64,000 bases of DNA from a bacterium C-53 (GCA_003612525.1 RAZD01000013.1:1-64000); one strand, 5' to 3'. Shown: positions 53,826 to 63,587, counted from the stretch's first letter. Translations and numbers: made by a program. Notes: a model not told the origin generated them from the letters alone.

Positions 53826-53896
53826 AAAACTGTAATTGACTCCTTTTCTGAATAAATTTAGAAGCACTTTTCACGCTATTGTCAATCATATCATAA

Positions 53897-55012
53897 TTAC
53901 CGAAGACTGTCACTATGATTCAAAATCTGTGTATTGTACAGAAAGAGGACATCACATTGTTCCGGCAGTTCCACCATCCGGGCCGCATATTCCATCATCA
54001 CATATCGAAGATCAATCATCGTTATCTTTGAATATCCCTTAAGGAGCAGGGGCGCAATACTGCTTCCAAACGAATCACGGAATAAAACAAGTTCGCCTCC
54101 ATCTGGATTTGTCGGGTTCTCAAGCGTCAGAAGCGCCTTTGCGCCGGATAAATAAACATCATATTCATCCATACTTACTGCGTCCTCTGACAGAACTTCC
54201 CTGGCATACACCGGTATCTTCGCCTTTTTCTCATAGTCAGTAACAACTGCACTTTCTATTACCGGGTTTGTCAGGCATCGAATCATATCCGGTTTTACCC
54301 GCCATCCGCTCTGAGACGCGTAAGAGCCATAATAAGAATCGTATTTCACGCACTCCTCATAATCTTCGGCTTCCGTTCCATTGACGTCCTTTCCCATCGC
54401 TTCCAGAAGAAAATCTGCCGTATCCGTAATTTCTTCCTGTTTCCAGTGAAGATCTGTTCTGTAGTAGTCCCCTGTTTCAAGCATACCGGTGATATCTATA
54501 TAGGACATACCAGTCATATTTTCTCTCATGGCAGAAAACAGACTCCCGTAATCCATTTCAGGATAGCCGTTTTCTCCTGCCACAAAATAATTCTTATCGG
54601 GAATCACGGAATAATACACATCCGCCTTCGGAAAATACTGTTTTGCAATGCCTGAAAATTTTTTCGCCGCACGCACTGTTTTTTCTTTATTGAAAGGGTA
54701 CTCCAGGCGGTAAATGCCATCCCCGACCTGGTACAATCCGTTATTCTCCTTCATAAACAGCATATCTTTTAATGCAAATGCTTTCCATGCGCGAAACCCG
54801 TCTCTAAAAACCACTTGATCGCGCGCATAATCTTCCACTCCGTCCATCACCTCACGGTTTAAAATTCCCGCAAATGAAAGAACCGGAAAAGCTGCCGCTC
54901 TCCTTCGCTCCGATCTTATGAACTCCCGCTCAGGCTGCACCGCACTCCACACCGGAATAAATAAAAGAACGGAGAAAAAGATTACAACAAACAGGATATT
55001 TACTTTCCTCAT
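53897..55012 (-). CDS. DHHW family protein, MBOAT partner
   Basis: 371 residues. A signal anchor (about 5-25) and an extracytoplasmic SGNH/AlgX-like domain. RTDLHWKQEEI carries the D-x-H-W motif that names the family, and ELVLFRDSFGSSIAPLL carries the nucleophile Ser in RDSFGSS. Both catalytic blocks look intact. It probably transfers an acyl group from the MBOAT protein encoded next to a surface polymer. GGAGG lies five bases before the ATG. It follows the MBOAT gene by 32 bp. Confidence 0.85.
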   Translation of the reverse strand: MRKVNILFVVIFFSVLLFIPVWSAVQPEREFIRSERRRAAAFPVLSFAGILNREVMDGVEDYARDQVVFRDGFRAWKAFALKDMLFMKENNGLYQVGDGIYRLEYPFNKEKTVRAAKKFSGIAKQYFPKADVYYSVIPDKNYFVAGENGYPEMDYGSLFSAMRENMTGMSYIDITGMLETGDYYRTDLHWKQEEITDTADFLLEAMGKDVNGTEAEDYEECVKYDSYYGSYASQSGWRVKPDMIRCLTNPVIESAVVTDYEKKAKIPVYAREVLSEDAVSMDEYDVYLSGAKALLTLENPTNPDGGELVLFRDSFGSSIAPLLLKGYSKITMIDLRYVMMEYAARMVELPEQCDVLFLYNTQILNHSDSLR

Positions 55013-55044
55013 ACAAACCTCCACACCGCGAAGCGCATTTTACG

Positions 55045-56397
55045 CTAAAATCGAAAATACAAAAACGGCTGAAAAGAACTGTCGATTGTGAATGCTGTTG
55101 AAAGGAGGAAAAGCAGCAGGCAGACTGCACTTTTCAGCGCACAAAACCAGGCCCGCTCTTCAAACTTCTCCCTGATCACACGCATAACCGGTGTCATAAA
55201 CACAAAAGACAAAATAAGAATACCGGAAAAATCACGGAGGTAATAAAGCGATATCTGCGTTACACGCGCAATCCCCGCTCCGCCAAATAACCCTCTGACC
55301 CGTTCGACGGCCTGCGCAAGATTCTCCGCACGAAACAGTACAAATCCGGCCATCACAAGGAAAAACGTCCATATCCGGCCAAACACGCTTTTTATGGATG
55401 CAGGTATCCTGTCATATATATGCGTCGTCCGAAACCCCTTTTCCAGAATCAGCAGTATGCCAAAGTACAGTCCCCACAGGATAAAAGGAAGCGAAGCGCC
55501 ATGCCAGAAACCAGTCAGAAACCACACAGCAAAGATATTAAACGCATAGCGGATTCTGCCTACCCGGTTTCCGCCAAGCGGAATATATACGTAATCACGG
55601 AACCACGTCCCAAGCGTCATATGCCATCGACACCAGAATTCCGTCACGCTCCCTGAAACATACGGAAAGTTAAAGTTCTCTGGAAACTCAAATCCCATCA
55701 TGCTTCCAAGCCCGATCGCCATATCGCTGTAGCCCGAAAAGTCATAGTAGATCTGCATCATAAATCCAATGGCAGTCAGGTAATACGCAAGCATATCTGT
55801 CTGCGCTCCCGCCTTTTCCACCAGCTGTGCAAGCGTATCCGCCAGAATCACTTTCTTCGCAAGTCCCACCGCAAAACGGCGGATACCATACGCAATTTTA
55901 TCAATTGACAATCCTCTTTCCTTAAGCTGTCCCTCCATCTGCTCATACCGTACAATCGGCCCGGCAATTAATTGTGGGAACATGGAAATATACATTGCAA
56001 AATCTATAAAATTCCGCTGAATCCGCCCTCTTTTCCAATAAATATCCACCAGATAACTGATGATCTGAAAGATATAGAAGCTAATCCCAATCGGGAACGC
56101 CACACTCTTCGTACACTTAAAAAATACGAGTATCGCCGCCGCAGTCCCCGCGAATATCCACAATATCCGCTTCTGCATCCGCCTGTTTTCAGAATAAAAT
56201 TCAAGCGCAAACCCTGCACCGTATCCAAAGAATATCATGCCCGCCATCAAAATCCAGTATACAGGCTCACCCCATGCATAAAATATCAGACTCGCGGCTA
56301 ATATAACTGCATTTCTGCCACCCGCAGGCATAAGAAAAACAAGAGCCAGAACAAGCGGCAGAAAAAAATATAGAAATGTCAAATCAGAAAACAGCAC
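55045..56397 (-). CDS. MBOAT family O-acyltransferase (second copy)
   Basis: 450 residues, polytopic. EFWCRWHMTLGTWFRDYVYI with IPLGGNRVG and the catalytic-His segment TGFWHGASLPFILWG show an intact MBOAT. Compared with the copy near 6.3-7.8 kb it has the same core but a different partner (DHHW plus DUF4358 instead of an SGNH protein and sigma factor), so the two modules probably act on different polymers. It lies between DUF4358 (18 bp) and DHHW. Confidence 0.93.
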   Translation of the reverse strand: MLFSDLTFLYFFLPLVLALVFLMPAGGRNAVILAASLIFYAWGEPVYWILMAGMIFFGYGAGFALEFYSENRRMQKRILWIFAGTAAAILVFFKCTKSVAFPIGISFYIFQIISYLVDIYWKRGRIQRNFIDFAMYISMFPQLIAGPIVRYEQMEGQLKERGLSIDKIAYGIRRFAVGLAKKVILADTLAQLVEKAGAQTDMLAYYLTAIGFMMQIYYDFSGYSDMAIGLGSMMGFEFPENFNFPYVSGSVTEFWCRWHMTLGTWFRDYVYIPLGGNRVGRIRYAFNIFAVWFLTGFWHGASLPFILWGLYFGILLILEKGFRTTHIYDRIPASIKSVFGRIWTFFLVMAGFVLFRAENLAQAVERVRGLFGGAGIARVTQISLYYLRDFSGILILSFVFMTPVMRVIREKFEERAWFCALKSAVCLLLFLLSTAFTIDSSFQPFLYFRF

Positions 56398-56415
56398 CTC
56401 TTCACCACCCGAATC

Positions 56416-56901
56416 CTATTTAAGCTGCAAAAAGGAATCTTTCAAAGCAGCCGTATTTGCCGCATCTCCCATAATAAAAAGAATCACATCTCCATTATTC
56501 TCAACAACCGTACTCTCCGCCTCCACACAAATCCACTTTCTCGGATCCGCGTTTGCAAGAATCTTTTCCTTTGCCGCCTCTATATCCGCTCCGTCATTCA
56601 TCCGAATCAAAATGCACTGGTATGCAGCTACATTAATCATGGGAGTCGATATCAGAGCTTCCGCAAAATCTATATCTGCCGTTCCAATCAGGTATTCCGC
56701 ATCATCCGCCGTAATCTCGGAGCGTGCAAAGTCCTGCATGGCATCACGGAAATCCTGACTAAGCTCTGCATTCTCATAAACCTGATCCATAATTTCCTCA
56801 AGCGTTCCTGTAAGATTTTCCTGCTTCTGTGCCTGCTGCCCGCAGCCTGCCACTGAAACTGTCAACAAAATACTTAGTAACAAACAACCTAATCTGCGCA
56901 T
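56416..56901 (-). CDS. DUF4358-like lipoprotein
   Basis: 161 residues with a lipoprotein signal (LTVSVAGC, Cys20). The mature part has a helix (EIMDQVYENAELSQDF), ADDAEYLIGT and a C-terminal strand pair WICVEAESTVVENNGDVILFIMGD, as in DUF4358. Members are commonly encoded with MBOAT/DHHW genes, as here, which suggests a role in the same acylation machinery. A TAAAAT -10 with weak -35 inside the end of the glycosylase gene could start an internal transcript. Confidence 0.78.
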   Translation of the reverse strand: MRRLGCLLLSILLTVSVAGCGQQAQKQENLTGTLEEIMDQVYENAELSQDFRDAMQDFARSEITADDAEYLIGTADIDFAEALISTPMINVAAYQCILIRMNDGADIEAAKEKILANADPRKWICVEAESTVVENNGDVILFIMGDAANTAALKDSFLQLK

Positions 56902-56953
56902 AATTCAAATTCCTTTCCTGTATTTAAAATAGTATCTTCCATATTTTACACTT

Positions 56954-57766
56954 TTATACCCCGCCCCGCAAGTCATAATAAAAGATATACTGTTGTAGTA
57001 TACCCGCATAACCTTTGTACTTTTCAAACGGAAATCCTTCCGGGTACCGCTCGGCAAGTACTCTATGAATATGTGTGTCTTTTGGAAAGGCGTCCGTCTG
57101 ATGCAAGGCAAACAGACAGATGCAGTCCGCCACCTTCACTCCCACCCCGCAAAGCTTCATCAGTTCTGCTCTTGCTGCTTCATACTCCATATGCTTCACC
57201 GCTTCCAGATTCACCGTTCCGTGCGCAACACTGACCGATGTATCATGTATATAACGGCTTCTGTAACCGAGATTACAGCTTCTTAAATCATCAACCGCCG
57301 CTGATGCCAAAGCCTCTGCCGTTGGAAAATCATAGTAAGAAGTTCCGTCCTTCGTTATTCTTTTCTCTCCATACCGCACACAGAGAGTATCTACGCACTT
57401 ACGAATCCGTTTTATATTGTTCTGCTGTGAAATAATAAAGGAAACAATCATTTCCCACAAATCCTGATGCAGGATGCGGATACCCAGCCCATCAACAACA
57501 GCTCTGCACAAATATGTATCCTCCGAATCGACCGATGAAATAATCTTGCCATAATCTGTTTCCATGTCAAAATATCGGCTCCAGACCGCATCAAACTCCT
57601 CCTGCGAACAGTGAAAAGTGATTTTGTTTCCAGCCTGCGTAATCTCCATATAATGTCCAAGCGCCGTCAGAGCATACCTCTCCTCCCCAATTTCGCGCAG
57701 CCGGAAACACTGTCCTGATTCACATATCTTTTTCACTGAAAAATGGTCATTTTGAATCGTAATCAT
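56954..57766 (-). CDS. DNA glycosylase, 8-oxoguanine (OGG1/AlkA-like) type
   Basis: 270 residues. An N-terminal TBP-like domain (KICESGQCFRLREIG) precedes the helix-hairpin-helix domain: FIISQQNNIKRIRKCVDTLC, then LMKLCGVGVKVADCICLFAL and FPKDTHIHRVL. The HhH-GPD catalytic Asp is Asp in FPKDTHI, and a Lys in GVGVKVADC is present as in OGG1. It removes oxidised or alkylated bases. The ATG follows GAGG by five bases. It lies 23 bp past a MATE gene; a repair gene in a surface-gene run is unexpected. Confidence 0.88.
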   Translation of the reverse strand: MITIQNDHFSVKKICESGQCFRLREIGEERYALTALGHYMEITQAGNKITFHCSQEEFDAVWSRYFDMETDYGKIISSVDSEDTYLCRAVVDGLGIRILHQDLWEMIVSFIISQQNNIKRIRKCVDTLCVRYGEKRITKDGTSYYDFPTAEALASAAVDDLRSCNLGYRSRYIHDTSVSVAHGTVNLEAVKHMEYEAARAELMKLCGVGVKVADCICLFALHQTDAFPKDTHIHRVLAERYPEGFPFEKYKGYAGILQQYIFYYDLRGGV

Positions 57767-57788
57767 ATATACCTCATAACCACCCTGT

Positions 57789-59144
57789 TTATTTAAACAA
57801 CGGATATCCGCCAATCTTTTTCATGCACGCAATCCCTGTCAAATCTGCCAGAAACCACCCGATCGGTATCGCCCACCAGATTCCATATACACCGATTGAG
57901 GGAAGCGGAGCAAGTGTATATGCAAGCAGAACACGTGTCCCTAAAGATAGAATCGTAAGTACCAGGGACATTTCCGGCCGTTCCACTCCGCGATAAAATC
58001 CATAAAGCAGGAACAGAATTCCAATCCCACAGTAAAAAGCTCCCTCAATCCGCAGATACCCTGCGCCAATCCCTATAATTTCCATTTCGGACGGGTCTAT
58101 AAATATCATCATAAGCCACGGAGCAAGCACAAAAATCATCACTGAGATACACAGACAGAAGATTGCAGAAACTGCTGCCGCCTTCTTCACGCCCTCCCTC
58201 ACACGTTCTCTCTCCCCCGCACCATGATTCTGAGAAATAAAGAGAGAAAAAGCATTTCCAAATTCCTGCGCAGGCATATAGGCAAACGAATCAATCTTAA
58301 CAGCCGCCGCAAAAGCCGCCATTACTGCCGTACCGAAACTATTCACAAGTCCCTGAATCATCAGTATGCCAAAATTCATCACAGACTGCTGAATGGAAGC
58401 CGCAAACGAATTCCTTATAACCTCCGCCATAACCTCCCTGATTTTTAAGGCTTCACAGTCAGGCCTCAGCTCCGGCGCCTGAAACCATGTGTACACCGCG
58501 ATTCCGACGCCCGAAACCGCCTGCGATATTACCGTGGCAAATGCCGCGCCCCCGACACCCCATTGGAACGAAACAACAAACAGAACATCCAGTACAATAT
58601 TCAGCACCGCAGCCGCACCCAGAAAATACAGTGGGACAACAGAATTCCCCACCGCCCGCAGCAAAAACGCAAAATAATTATAGAGGAACACAAAAAAAAT
58701 CCCCCAGAAAATGACCCACACATATTCCCGCATCAGTGCATAGATATCATTCGGCACTCTCAAAATATGCAGAATACCATCCAGCCCCCAAAAAACAATT
58801 ATATTCATCAAGACCGCAACTATACCAATAAATAAAAAGGAGGCAGCAACGCTCTTTTTTACTTTCATCTCTTCACGCCGCCCAAAATGAACGGAAAAAA
58901 CAGCCCCGCTTCCCATACATAATCCAATGATAACGGAAGTCAGAAATGTCATCAGCGAATAAGCGGACCCTGCCGCCGCCAGAGCATCCGTTCCAAGAAA
59001 ATGCCCGACGATCAAAGTGTCCGCTATATTATAGCACTGCTGAAGCAGGTTTCCGAGTATCATCGGACCTGCAAAGATCAGCATCGTTTTTGTTATTCCA
59101 CCCTGTGTTAAATCCTTCTTCATAGTACAACTTAATCCACTCAC
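57789..59144 (-). CDS. MATE family efflux transporter
   Basis: 451 residues in two six-helix halves: TKTMLIFAGPMILGNLLQQCYN at the start of half one, and a homologous FAASIQQSVMNFGILMIQGLVNSFG at the start of half two. MATE proteins exchange cationic drugs or metabolites for Na+ or H+. A GTG start gives a four-base overlap (GTGA) with the phosphodiesterase gene; an ATG seven codons later (59123) is an alternative, so the N-terminus is not certain. Confidence 0.92.
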   Translation of the reverse strand: MSGLSCTMKKDLTQGGITKTMLIFAGPMILGNLLQQCYNIADTLIVGHFLGTDALAAAGSAYSLMTFLTSVIIGLCMGSGAVFSVHFGRREEMKVKKSVAASFLFIGIVAVLMNIIVFWGLDGILHILRVPNDIYALMREYVWVIFWGIFFVFLYNYFAFLLRAVGNSVVPLYFLGAAAVLNIVLDVLFVVSFQWGVGGAAFATVISQAVSGVGIAVYTWFQAPELRPDCEALKIREVMAEVIRNSFAASIQQSVMNFGILMIQGLVNSFGTAVMAAFAAAVKIDSFAYMPAQEFGNAFSLFISQNHGAGERERVREGVKKAAAVSAIFCLCISVMIFVLAPWLMMIFIDPSEMEIIGIGAGYLRIEGAFYCGIGILFLLYGFYRGVERPEMSLVLTILSLGTRVLLAYTLAPLPSIGVYGIWWAIPIGWFLADLTGIACMKKIGGYPLFK

Positions 59145-60808
59145 GCCGCCTTCACATAGTCTCTTACAAACTGCTCAAACGCGCATGGTTTTCCAAAATA
59201 AAATCCCTGTATAAAATCCGGCTGAATCCCGCTGATCCGGTCAAGCTCCTGATCTGTCTCAATTCCCTCAATGCAAAGTGTTAAATCAATATCATGCGTC
59301 ATAGCCACCATATGGTTCAACAGATTGTACTCATAATCATTATTCAGTGCCTTAAGCGTAAACGACCGGTCAATTTTAATTGTACTGGGATTCAAATTAT
59401 ATAAATAATGAAAATTTGAATACCCGGTACCAAAATCATCCAGCGCCAGAGGTATGTTATGCTTTTTGAGCCCCTCACAGAAACCGATAAAGTTTTCATC
59501 CGCTTCAAGGAAGCCGCTCTCTGTCAGCTCAATCACGAGACTTCCCGGTTTCAGGCCGTGCCGCTTGACGCCAATCAGAATCTCATCCAGCACATTACTT
59601 TTCAATACCTGTATATAAGACAGATTCACAGATATTTTAAAGTCAGGTATCTCTTTCTGTATTTCACGGCATGCCCCCATCGCCTGTTCCAGAACCCATT
59701 TGCCAACCGGTATAATCAGTCCGCTCTCCTCCAGAAGCGGAATAAATTCGCCCGGCGATACCTTTCCCGTTGTCTCCGACTCAAAGCGCAGCAGCGTCTC
59801 CGCACTGTAAAGCCTGTTCTTCTTAATATCCATAATTGGCTGAAAATGCGTCTCAAACCCTTTAAAGTTCTGATTCACCGCCTGGCGCATAACATGCACC
59901 AATTCTTTCTTCCGTAAAAAAGACCGATAATCCTGTTTGCGGTACACGGAACATTTATTCTTGCCGGTGCTCTTTGACACACTAAGCGCAAATTCAGAAA
60001 GTTTCATCAGATTATGGTACGTCTGATCCTCCACCTTTCGCAAATCCAGAACGCCCCCGGAAACCGTATAAAATACTTCATAACCATTTTCCTCAATATA
60101 CCGGCAGATCTGCCCTCTCACTTTCTCATAGAGCCTCTCCGCATCCTGCACACTGCCGCCCGAAAAATCAGCCACAATAAACTCATCCGCCACGATGCGG
60201 TAGAGGTGCTGCCCCGGCCGGATTACATTTGAAATACATGTCGCAGTCTCACGCAGTACCATATCTCCATATTCGATTCCTTTATTTTCATTTATTTCCT
60301 TAAAATCATCAATCCCCACTCTGAGAATAAATCCCTTAGAATGACTGCGCTCCCTCAGTTCACTCTGCAGGCTGAATTCTCCAAGCAGACCGCTGACATT
60401 GTCCGCTTTCTGTTTCCTGCCGATTTCATTAATGCAGCCCACAAGATATTTCGGATTCCCTTCGGAATCCATAAGAACACGTCCGCGGCAGTTGATCCAA
60501 ATTGCATTTCCTTCCTTATCAAGCCACCGGTACTGCAAATTGTGAAATTCTTTTTCCTTTCTGATAATCCGTGCCAGATCTTGCTGAAGAGCCTCAAAAT
60601 CATCCGCATATACAAACTTACGCAGCATTTCCGTCGCATTTTCAAACTGGCTCGCAGGAATCACAAAACGTTCCAGCGCTCCTGGTGAAATGCAGTAGTA
60701 ATCATTTGGAATATCCATAATATAAAGAAAATCATCCATACATGGATGTAAAATATCGATTACACCTTTAAACTGTTCAATTGAAATAGGTTCCCTGTCA
60801 TTGTCCAT
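59141..60808 (-). CDS. c-di-GMP phosphodiesterase: PAS, degenerate GGDEF, EAL
   Basis: About 555 residues. Domains: a PAS-like N-terminus (30-130, LQYRWLDKEGNAIWINCRG), a GGDEF fold whose signature is VADEF (inactive as a cyclase), and an EAL domain (300-550). EAL residues are kept: SAETLLRF (ETL instead of EAL, Glu retained), SVNLSYIQ, VIELTESGF, LALDDFGTGYSN, TIKIDRSF, CIEGIET and IQGFYFGKP. So it probably hydrolyses c-di-GMP. No membrane helix. The start is the second of two in-frame ATGs, with GAGG seven bases upstream. First gene of a ten-gene run. Confidence 0.92.
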   Translation of the reverse strand: MDNDREPISIEQFKGVIDILHPCMDDFLYIMDIPNDYYCISPGALERFVIPASQFENATEMLRKFVYADDFEALQQDLARIIRKEKEFHNLQYRWLDKEGNAIWINCRGRVLMDSEGNPKYLVGCINEIGRKQKADNVSGLLGEFSLQSELRERSHSKGFILRVGIDDFKEINENKGIEYGDMVLRETATCISNVIRPGQHLYRIVADEFIVADFSGGSVQDAERLYEKVRGQICRYIEENGYEVFYTVSGGVLDLRKVEDQTYHNLMKLSEFALSVSKSTGKNKCSVYRKQDYRSFLRKKELVHVMRQAVNQNFKGFETHFQPIMDIKKNRLYSAETLLRFESETTGKVSPGEFIPLLEESGLIIPVGKWVLEQAMGACREIQKEIPDFKISVNLSYIQVLKSNVLDEILIGVKRHGLKPGSLVIELTESGFLEADENFIGFCEGLKKHNIPLALDDFGTGYSNFHYLYNLNPSTIKIDRSFTLKALNNDYEYNLLNHMVAMTHDIDLTLCIEGIETDQELDRISGIQPDFIQGFYFGKPCAFEQFVRDYVKAA

Positions 60809-60947
60809 ATCCATTCCTCTTTCCCACTTAAAACCATTTGTCTCTTTTTCACAATAAAATATTGTATTTTTCTTGCTCTATTATCAATACTAAACCAAAT
60901 TTCAGAAAACTGCAATCGCATTCGACAAATATTTTGGAAAGATTTCT

Positions 60948-61631
60948 CTACTTCTTCTTATCTAAACCATTTTTTGCACACAAATCTGACAGACAACACT
61001 TCTCACAATATGGATTTGTCCGCGCTGTACAGACATCCCTCCCATGATTCACCAGCCTGTGGCAGAAACTGCTCCCTTCTTCCGGCGGAATAATCTTCCA
61101 CAAAGCCATCTCAACCTTCTTCGGCTCTTTGATTCCGTCCACCAGCCCCATCCGGTTTACCAGACGAATGCAGTGCGTATCCGTCACAATCGCAGGTTTA
61201 CCAAATACATCGCCCATAATCAGATTTGCACTTTTCCGTCCCACGCCGGGAAGCGACAAAAGAGCATCAAAATCATCCGGCACCTTTCCATCATATTTAT
61301 CCCGCAGCAGTTTCATGCATGCACTGATATCCCTTGCCTTACTGTGCCCCAGGCCGCACGGCTTTACGATCTTCTCTATTTCCTCAGGAGCAGCGTCCGC
61401 CAAATCTTCTATACTCGGATACTTTTCATATAAATCCTGTACAACCACATTCACCCTGGCATCCGTACATTGCGCCGCAAGCCGAACACTCACAAGCAGT
61501 TTCCAGGCTTCATTATAATCAAGCGTACACTCTGCATCAGGATACTCATTCTTTAATCTCTCTATAATTTCCAAAGCCAGTTTTTTCTTTGTCATTTCAT
61601 CAACCTGTACCTTTCCATTGGTTTTTCCCAT
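60948..61631 (-). CDS. nth: Endonuclease III
   Basis: 227 residues. HhH motif LPGVGRKSANLIMGDVFG with the catalytic Lys, then TDTHCIRLVNRMGL with the GPD-loop Asp, and a C-terminal [4Fe-4S] site (CTARTNPYCEKCCLSDLC). It removes oxidised pyrimidines and cuts the abasic site. GAGGAAAGAAC precedes the ATG. Divergent from the UbiA operon and followed by the EAL gene after 130 bp. Confidence 0.95.
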   Translation of the reverse strand: MGKTNGKVQVDEMTKKKLALEIIERLKNEYPDAECTLDYNEAWKLLVSVRLAAQCTDARVNVVVQDLYEKYPSIEDLADAAPEEIEKIVKPCGLGHSKARDISACMKLLRDKYDGKVPDDFDALLSLPGVGRKSANLIMGDVFGKPAIVTDTHCIRLVNRMGLVDGIKEPKKVEMALWKIIPPEEGSSFCHRLVNHGRDVCTARTNPYCEKCCLSDLCAKNGLDKKK

Positions 61632-61759
61632 GTTCTTTCCTCATTATAAATAACACTGCCGCAACTATCAAGCCCGATGCTCTCTGCACTCTGCTTTTCT
61701 TTCATTATCAGGAATTATTCGATTCTAAACGGTACATACTGGAAATTGTATGAAATCTA

Positions 61760-61768
61760 TGCTATCAT
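61760..61768 (+). promoter_or_regulatory. Candidate extended -10 promoter of the UbiA operon
   Basis: TGC-TATCAT, with the -10 box at 61763-61768 (5/6) and an extended TG. No clear -35. It lies about 80 bp upstream of the UbiA ATG in a 213-bp divergent spacer that is otherwise empty of genes. Confidence 0.4.
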
Positions 61769-61844
61769 CAATAAAGCAGTGCCCGAAGCTTCACGACTCA
61801 GAAAACAGAGGGATAGAAAACGATACGCATCAAGGAGAAAACAA

Positions 61845-62807
61845 ATGGGAAAACAGGAAAATCATTCTCAGCTCATGAACTATATAAAAATTGCGAGGCC
61901 AGATCACTGGATTAAAAATTTCTTTATTGTGCCAGGCATTGTGCTTGCTGTTATTTTAATTGATCAGCCGGACAACCTATCCGTTTTTCTGTTAAAGCTT
62001 GCCGCTGGTTTCTTTGCAACCTGTTTCATCGCTTCTGCGAATTACGTAATTAATGAATGGCTTGATGCGGAATTTGACAAATATCATCCGACGAAAAAAT
62101 ATCGGCCTGTTGTAAGCCAGAATATGAAATTTTCACTCGTAATGGTAGAATATTTCATTTGTATTATCATCGGACTCCTGCTCTCACTTCCGGTTAATCT
62201 TCCGTTTCTGCTTACGGAAGTATGGCTTCTTGTAATGGGTATTCTTTATAATGTGAAACCAATCCGTACAAAAGATATCGTCTATCTCGACGTATTGTCC
62301 GAATCAATTAACAATATGATTCGTCTTCTGCTGGGCTGGTTTATTATTTGTGAAAATGTATATCCGCCGTCCAGCATCCTGGTCGGTTACTGGATGGCAG
62401 GCGCCTTTCTGATGGCGGTAAAGCGTTATGCAGAATACCGTATGATCGGGGATCCGAAATTAGCAGGTTCCTACCGCAAATCTTTTGCCAGATATACGGA
62501 AGCGACGCTGTTGTGTTCCTCCTTTTATTACGGACTTTGTGCAACCTTTTTAATAGGCATTTTCCTGTTAAAATACAGGATTGAGTACATTGTGGCAATC
62601 CCGCTGTTGTTTCTGCTCTTTTGCTACTACCTGTACATTGCGCATAAGCCGGATTCAGCCGCTCAGAAACCGGAAAAACTGTTCCGCGAGAAAAAGCTGA
62701 TGCTTCTCGTCGGGCTGCTGATTGTGCTGTTCGCCGTCCTCACGGTTATTGACATTCCCACCATGAAAATGTGGGAAAATGCATTCTTTATCCCAACAGG
62801 ACGCTAG
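61845..62807 (+). CDS. UbiA prenyltransferase, decaprenyl-phosphate phosphoribosyltransferase-like
   Basis: About 320 residues with some nine membrane helices. RPDHWIKNFFIVPGIVLAV opens it. The first Asp-rich motif NEWLDAEFD (NxxxDxxxD) runs into KYHPTKKYRPV, the arrangement seen in decaprenyl-phosphate phosphoribosyltransferases (Rv3806c type), and DIVYLDVLSESINNMIRLLLGW follows where their second motif lies. It would transfer phosphoribose, or another phospho-sugar, from an activated donor to polyprenyl phosphate. The start is the ATG after AAGGAG; longer readings have no site. Followed by a HAD hydrolase. Confidence 0.82.
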   Translation: MGKQENHSQLMNYIKIARPDHWIKNFFIVPGIVLAVILIDQPDNLSVFLLKLAAGFFATCFIASANYVINEWLDAEFDKYHPTKKYRPVVSQNMKFSLVMVEYFICIIIGLLLSLPVNLPFLLTEVWLLVMGILYNVKPIRTKDIVYLDVLSESINNMIRLLLGWFIICENVYPPSSILVGYWMAGAFLMAVKRYAEYRMIGDPKLAGSYRKSFARYTEATLLCSSFYYGLCATFLIGIFLLKYRIEYIVAIPLLFLLFCYYLYIAHKPDSAAQKPEKLFREKKLMLLVGLLIVLFAVLTVIDIPTMKMWENAFFIPTGR

Positions 62808-62834
62808 TTTTTATTTGAAAGACGGAGGATTATC

Positions 62835-63530
62835 ATGAACCGTATTCACATGCGGAAAGTATCACTGTACGATTACCGCGCCGTTATTTTTGATCTGGAT
62901 GGCACGCTTTATTACCAAAAGCCTTTCCGCCTCAGAATGCTCTTTTATCTGATCGGTTATGCAATCCGCCACCCGTTCCGTGTGCGCGACCTGTTTTTAA
63001 TCAAACGGTATCGGGAGATTCGGGAAAACTGGCCAAAGTACGAACAGTCCGTATCCTTTCCCGTTGGTTATGACATGGAACACCGCCAGTATGCATACGT
63101 TGCCAATGAAAAACATGTTTCACAGGAACATGTGAAACATACCATCCAGTTTTTTATGATGGAAGCGCCTTTGAAGCTGCTTCCGGCCTATAAGGACAGA
63201 ATGCTTTCCGATTTCATAGATATGCTCCACCAGAAAAATATCACTACTGTAGTCTACTCGGATTATCCGACTGAGGATAAACTCCGTGCGCTTTCCATAA
63301 AAGCAGATGTAAGTTTCACCTCCGCCGATTCGGAAATCGGATGCCTGAAGCCCGACCCGAAAGGGATTAAAGTCATTCTCAAAACATTGAATCTGAATCC
63401 TGATGAGGTTATTATGATCGGAGACCGCTATGAAAAAGACGGTCTTGCCGCTGTTTCAAACAAAACAGATTATATCATTGTATCCGCCTCGAAAAAAAGG
63501 CGTGCAAAGTTAATCCATCTATTTACATAA
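62835..63530 (+). CDS. HAD superfamily hydrolase (phosphatase)
   Basis: 231 residues. HAD motif I VIFDLDGTLYYQ, motif II VVYSDYPTED, motif III/IV KPDPKGIKVILKTLNLNPDEVIMIGDRYEKDG. The cap region (30-110) is basic (YAIRHPFRVRDLFLIKRYREIRE) and could sit on the membrane or a nucleic-acid-like substrate. In Actinobacteria a phosphatase removes the 5-phosphate of decaprenyl-phosphoryl-5-phosphoribose; this gene, 28 bp after UbiA, may serve the same step. That role is inferred from context. Confidence 0.85.
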   Translation: MNRIHMRKVSLYDYRAVIFDLDGTLYYQKPFRLRMLFYLIGYAIRHPFRVRDLFLIKRYREIRENWPKYEQSVSFPVGYDMEHRQYAYVANEKHVSQEHVKHTIQFFMMEAPLKLLPAYKDRMLSDFIDMLHQKNITTVVYSDYPTEDKLRALSIKADVSFTSADSEIGCLKPDPKGIKVILKTLNLNPDEVIMIGDRYEKDGLAAVSNKTDYIIVSASKKRRAKLIHLFT

Positions 63531-63587
63531 CCGGTACGAAGAAAACTGGTTATGAATTACCTGTGGTGTACGAAAGGAATTGTGCAG

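Noticed and set aside
63526-63554. Inverted repeat CATAACC/GGTTATG after the HAD gene as a terminator
   Set aside because: Only 7 bp, long loop and no T-run; the next gene continues in the same direction.
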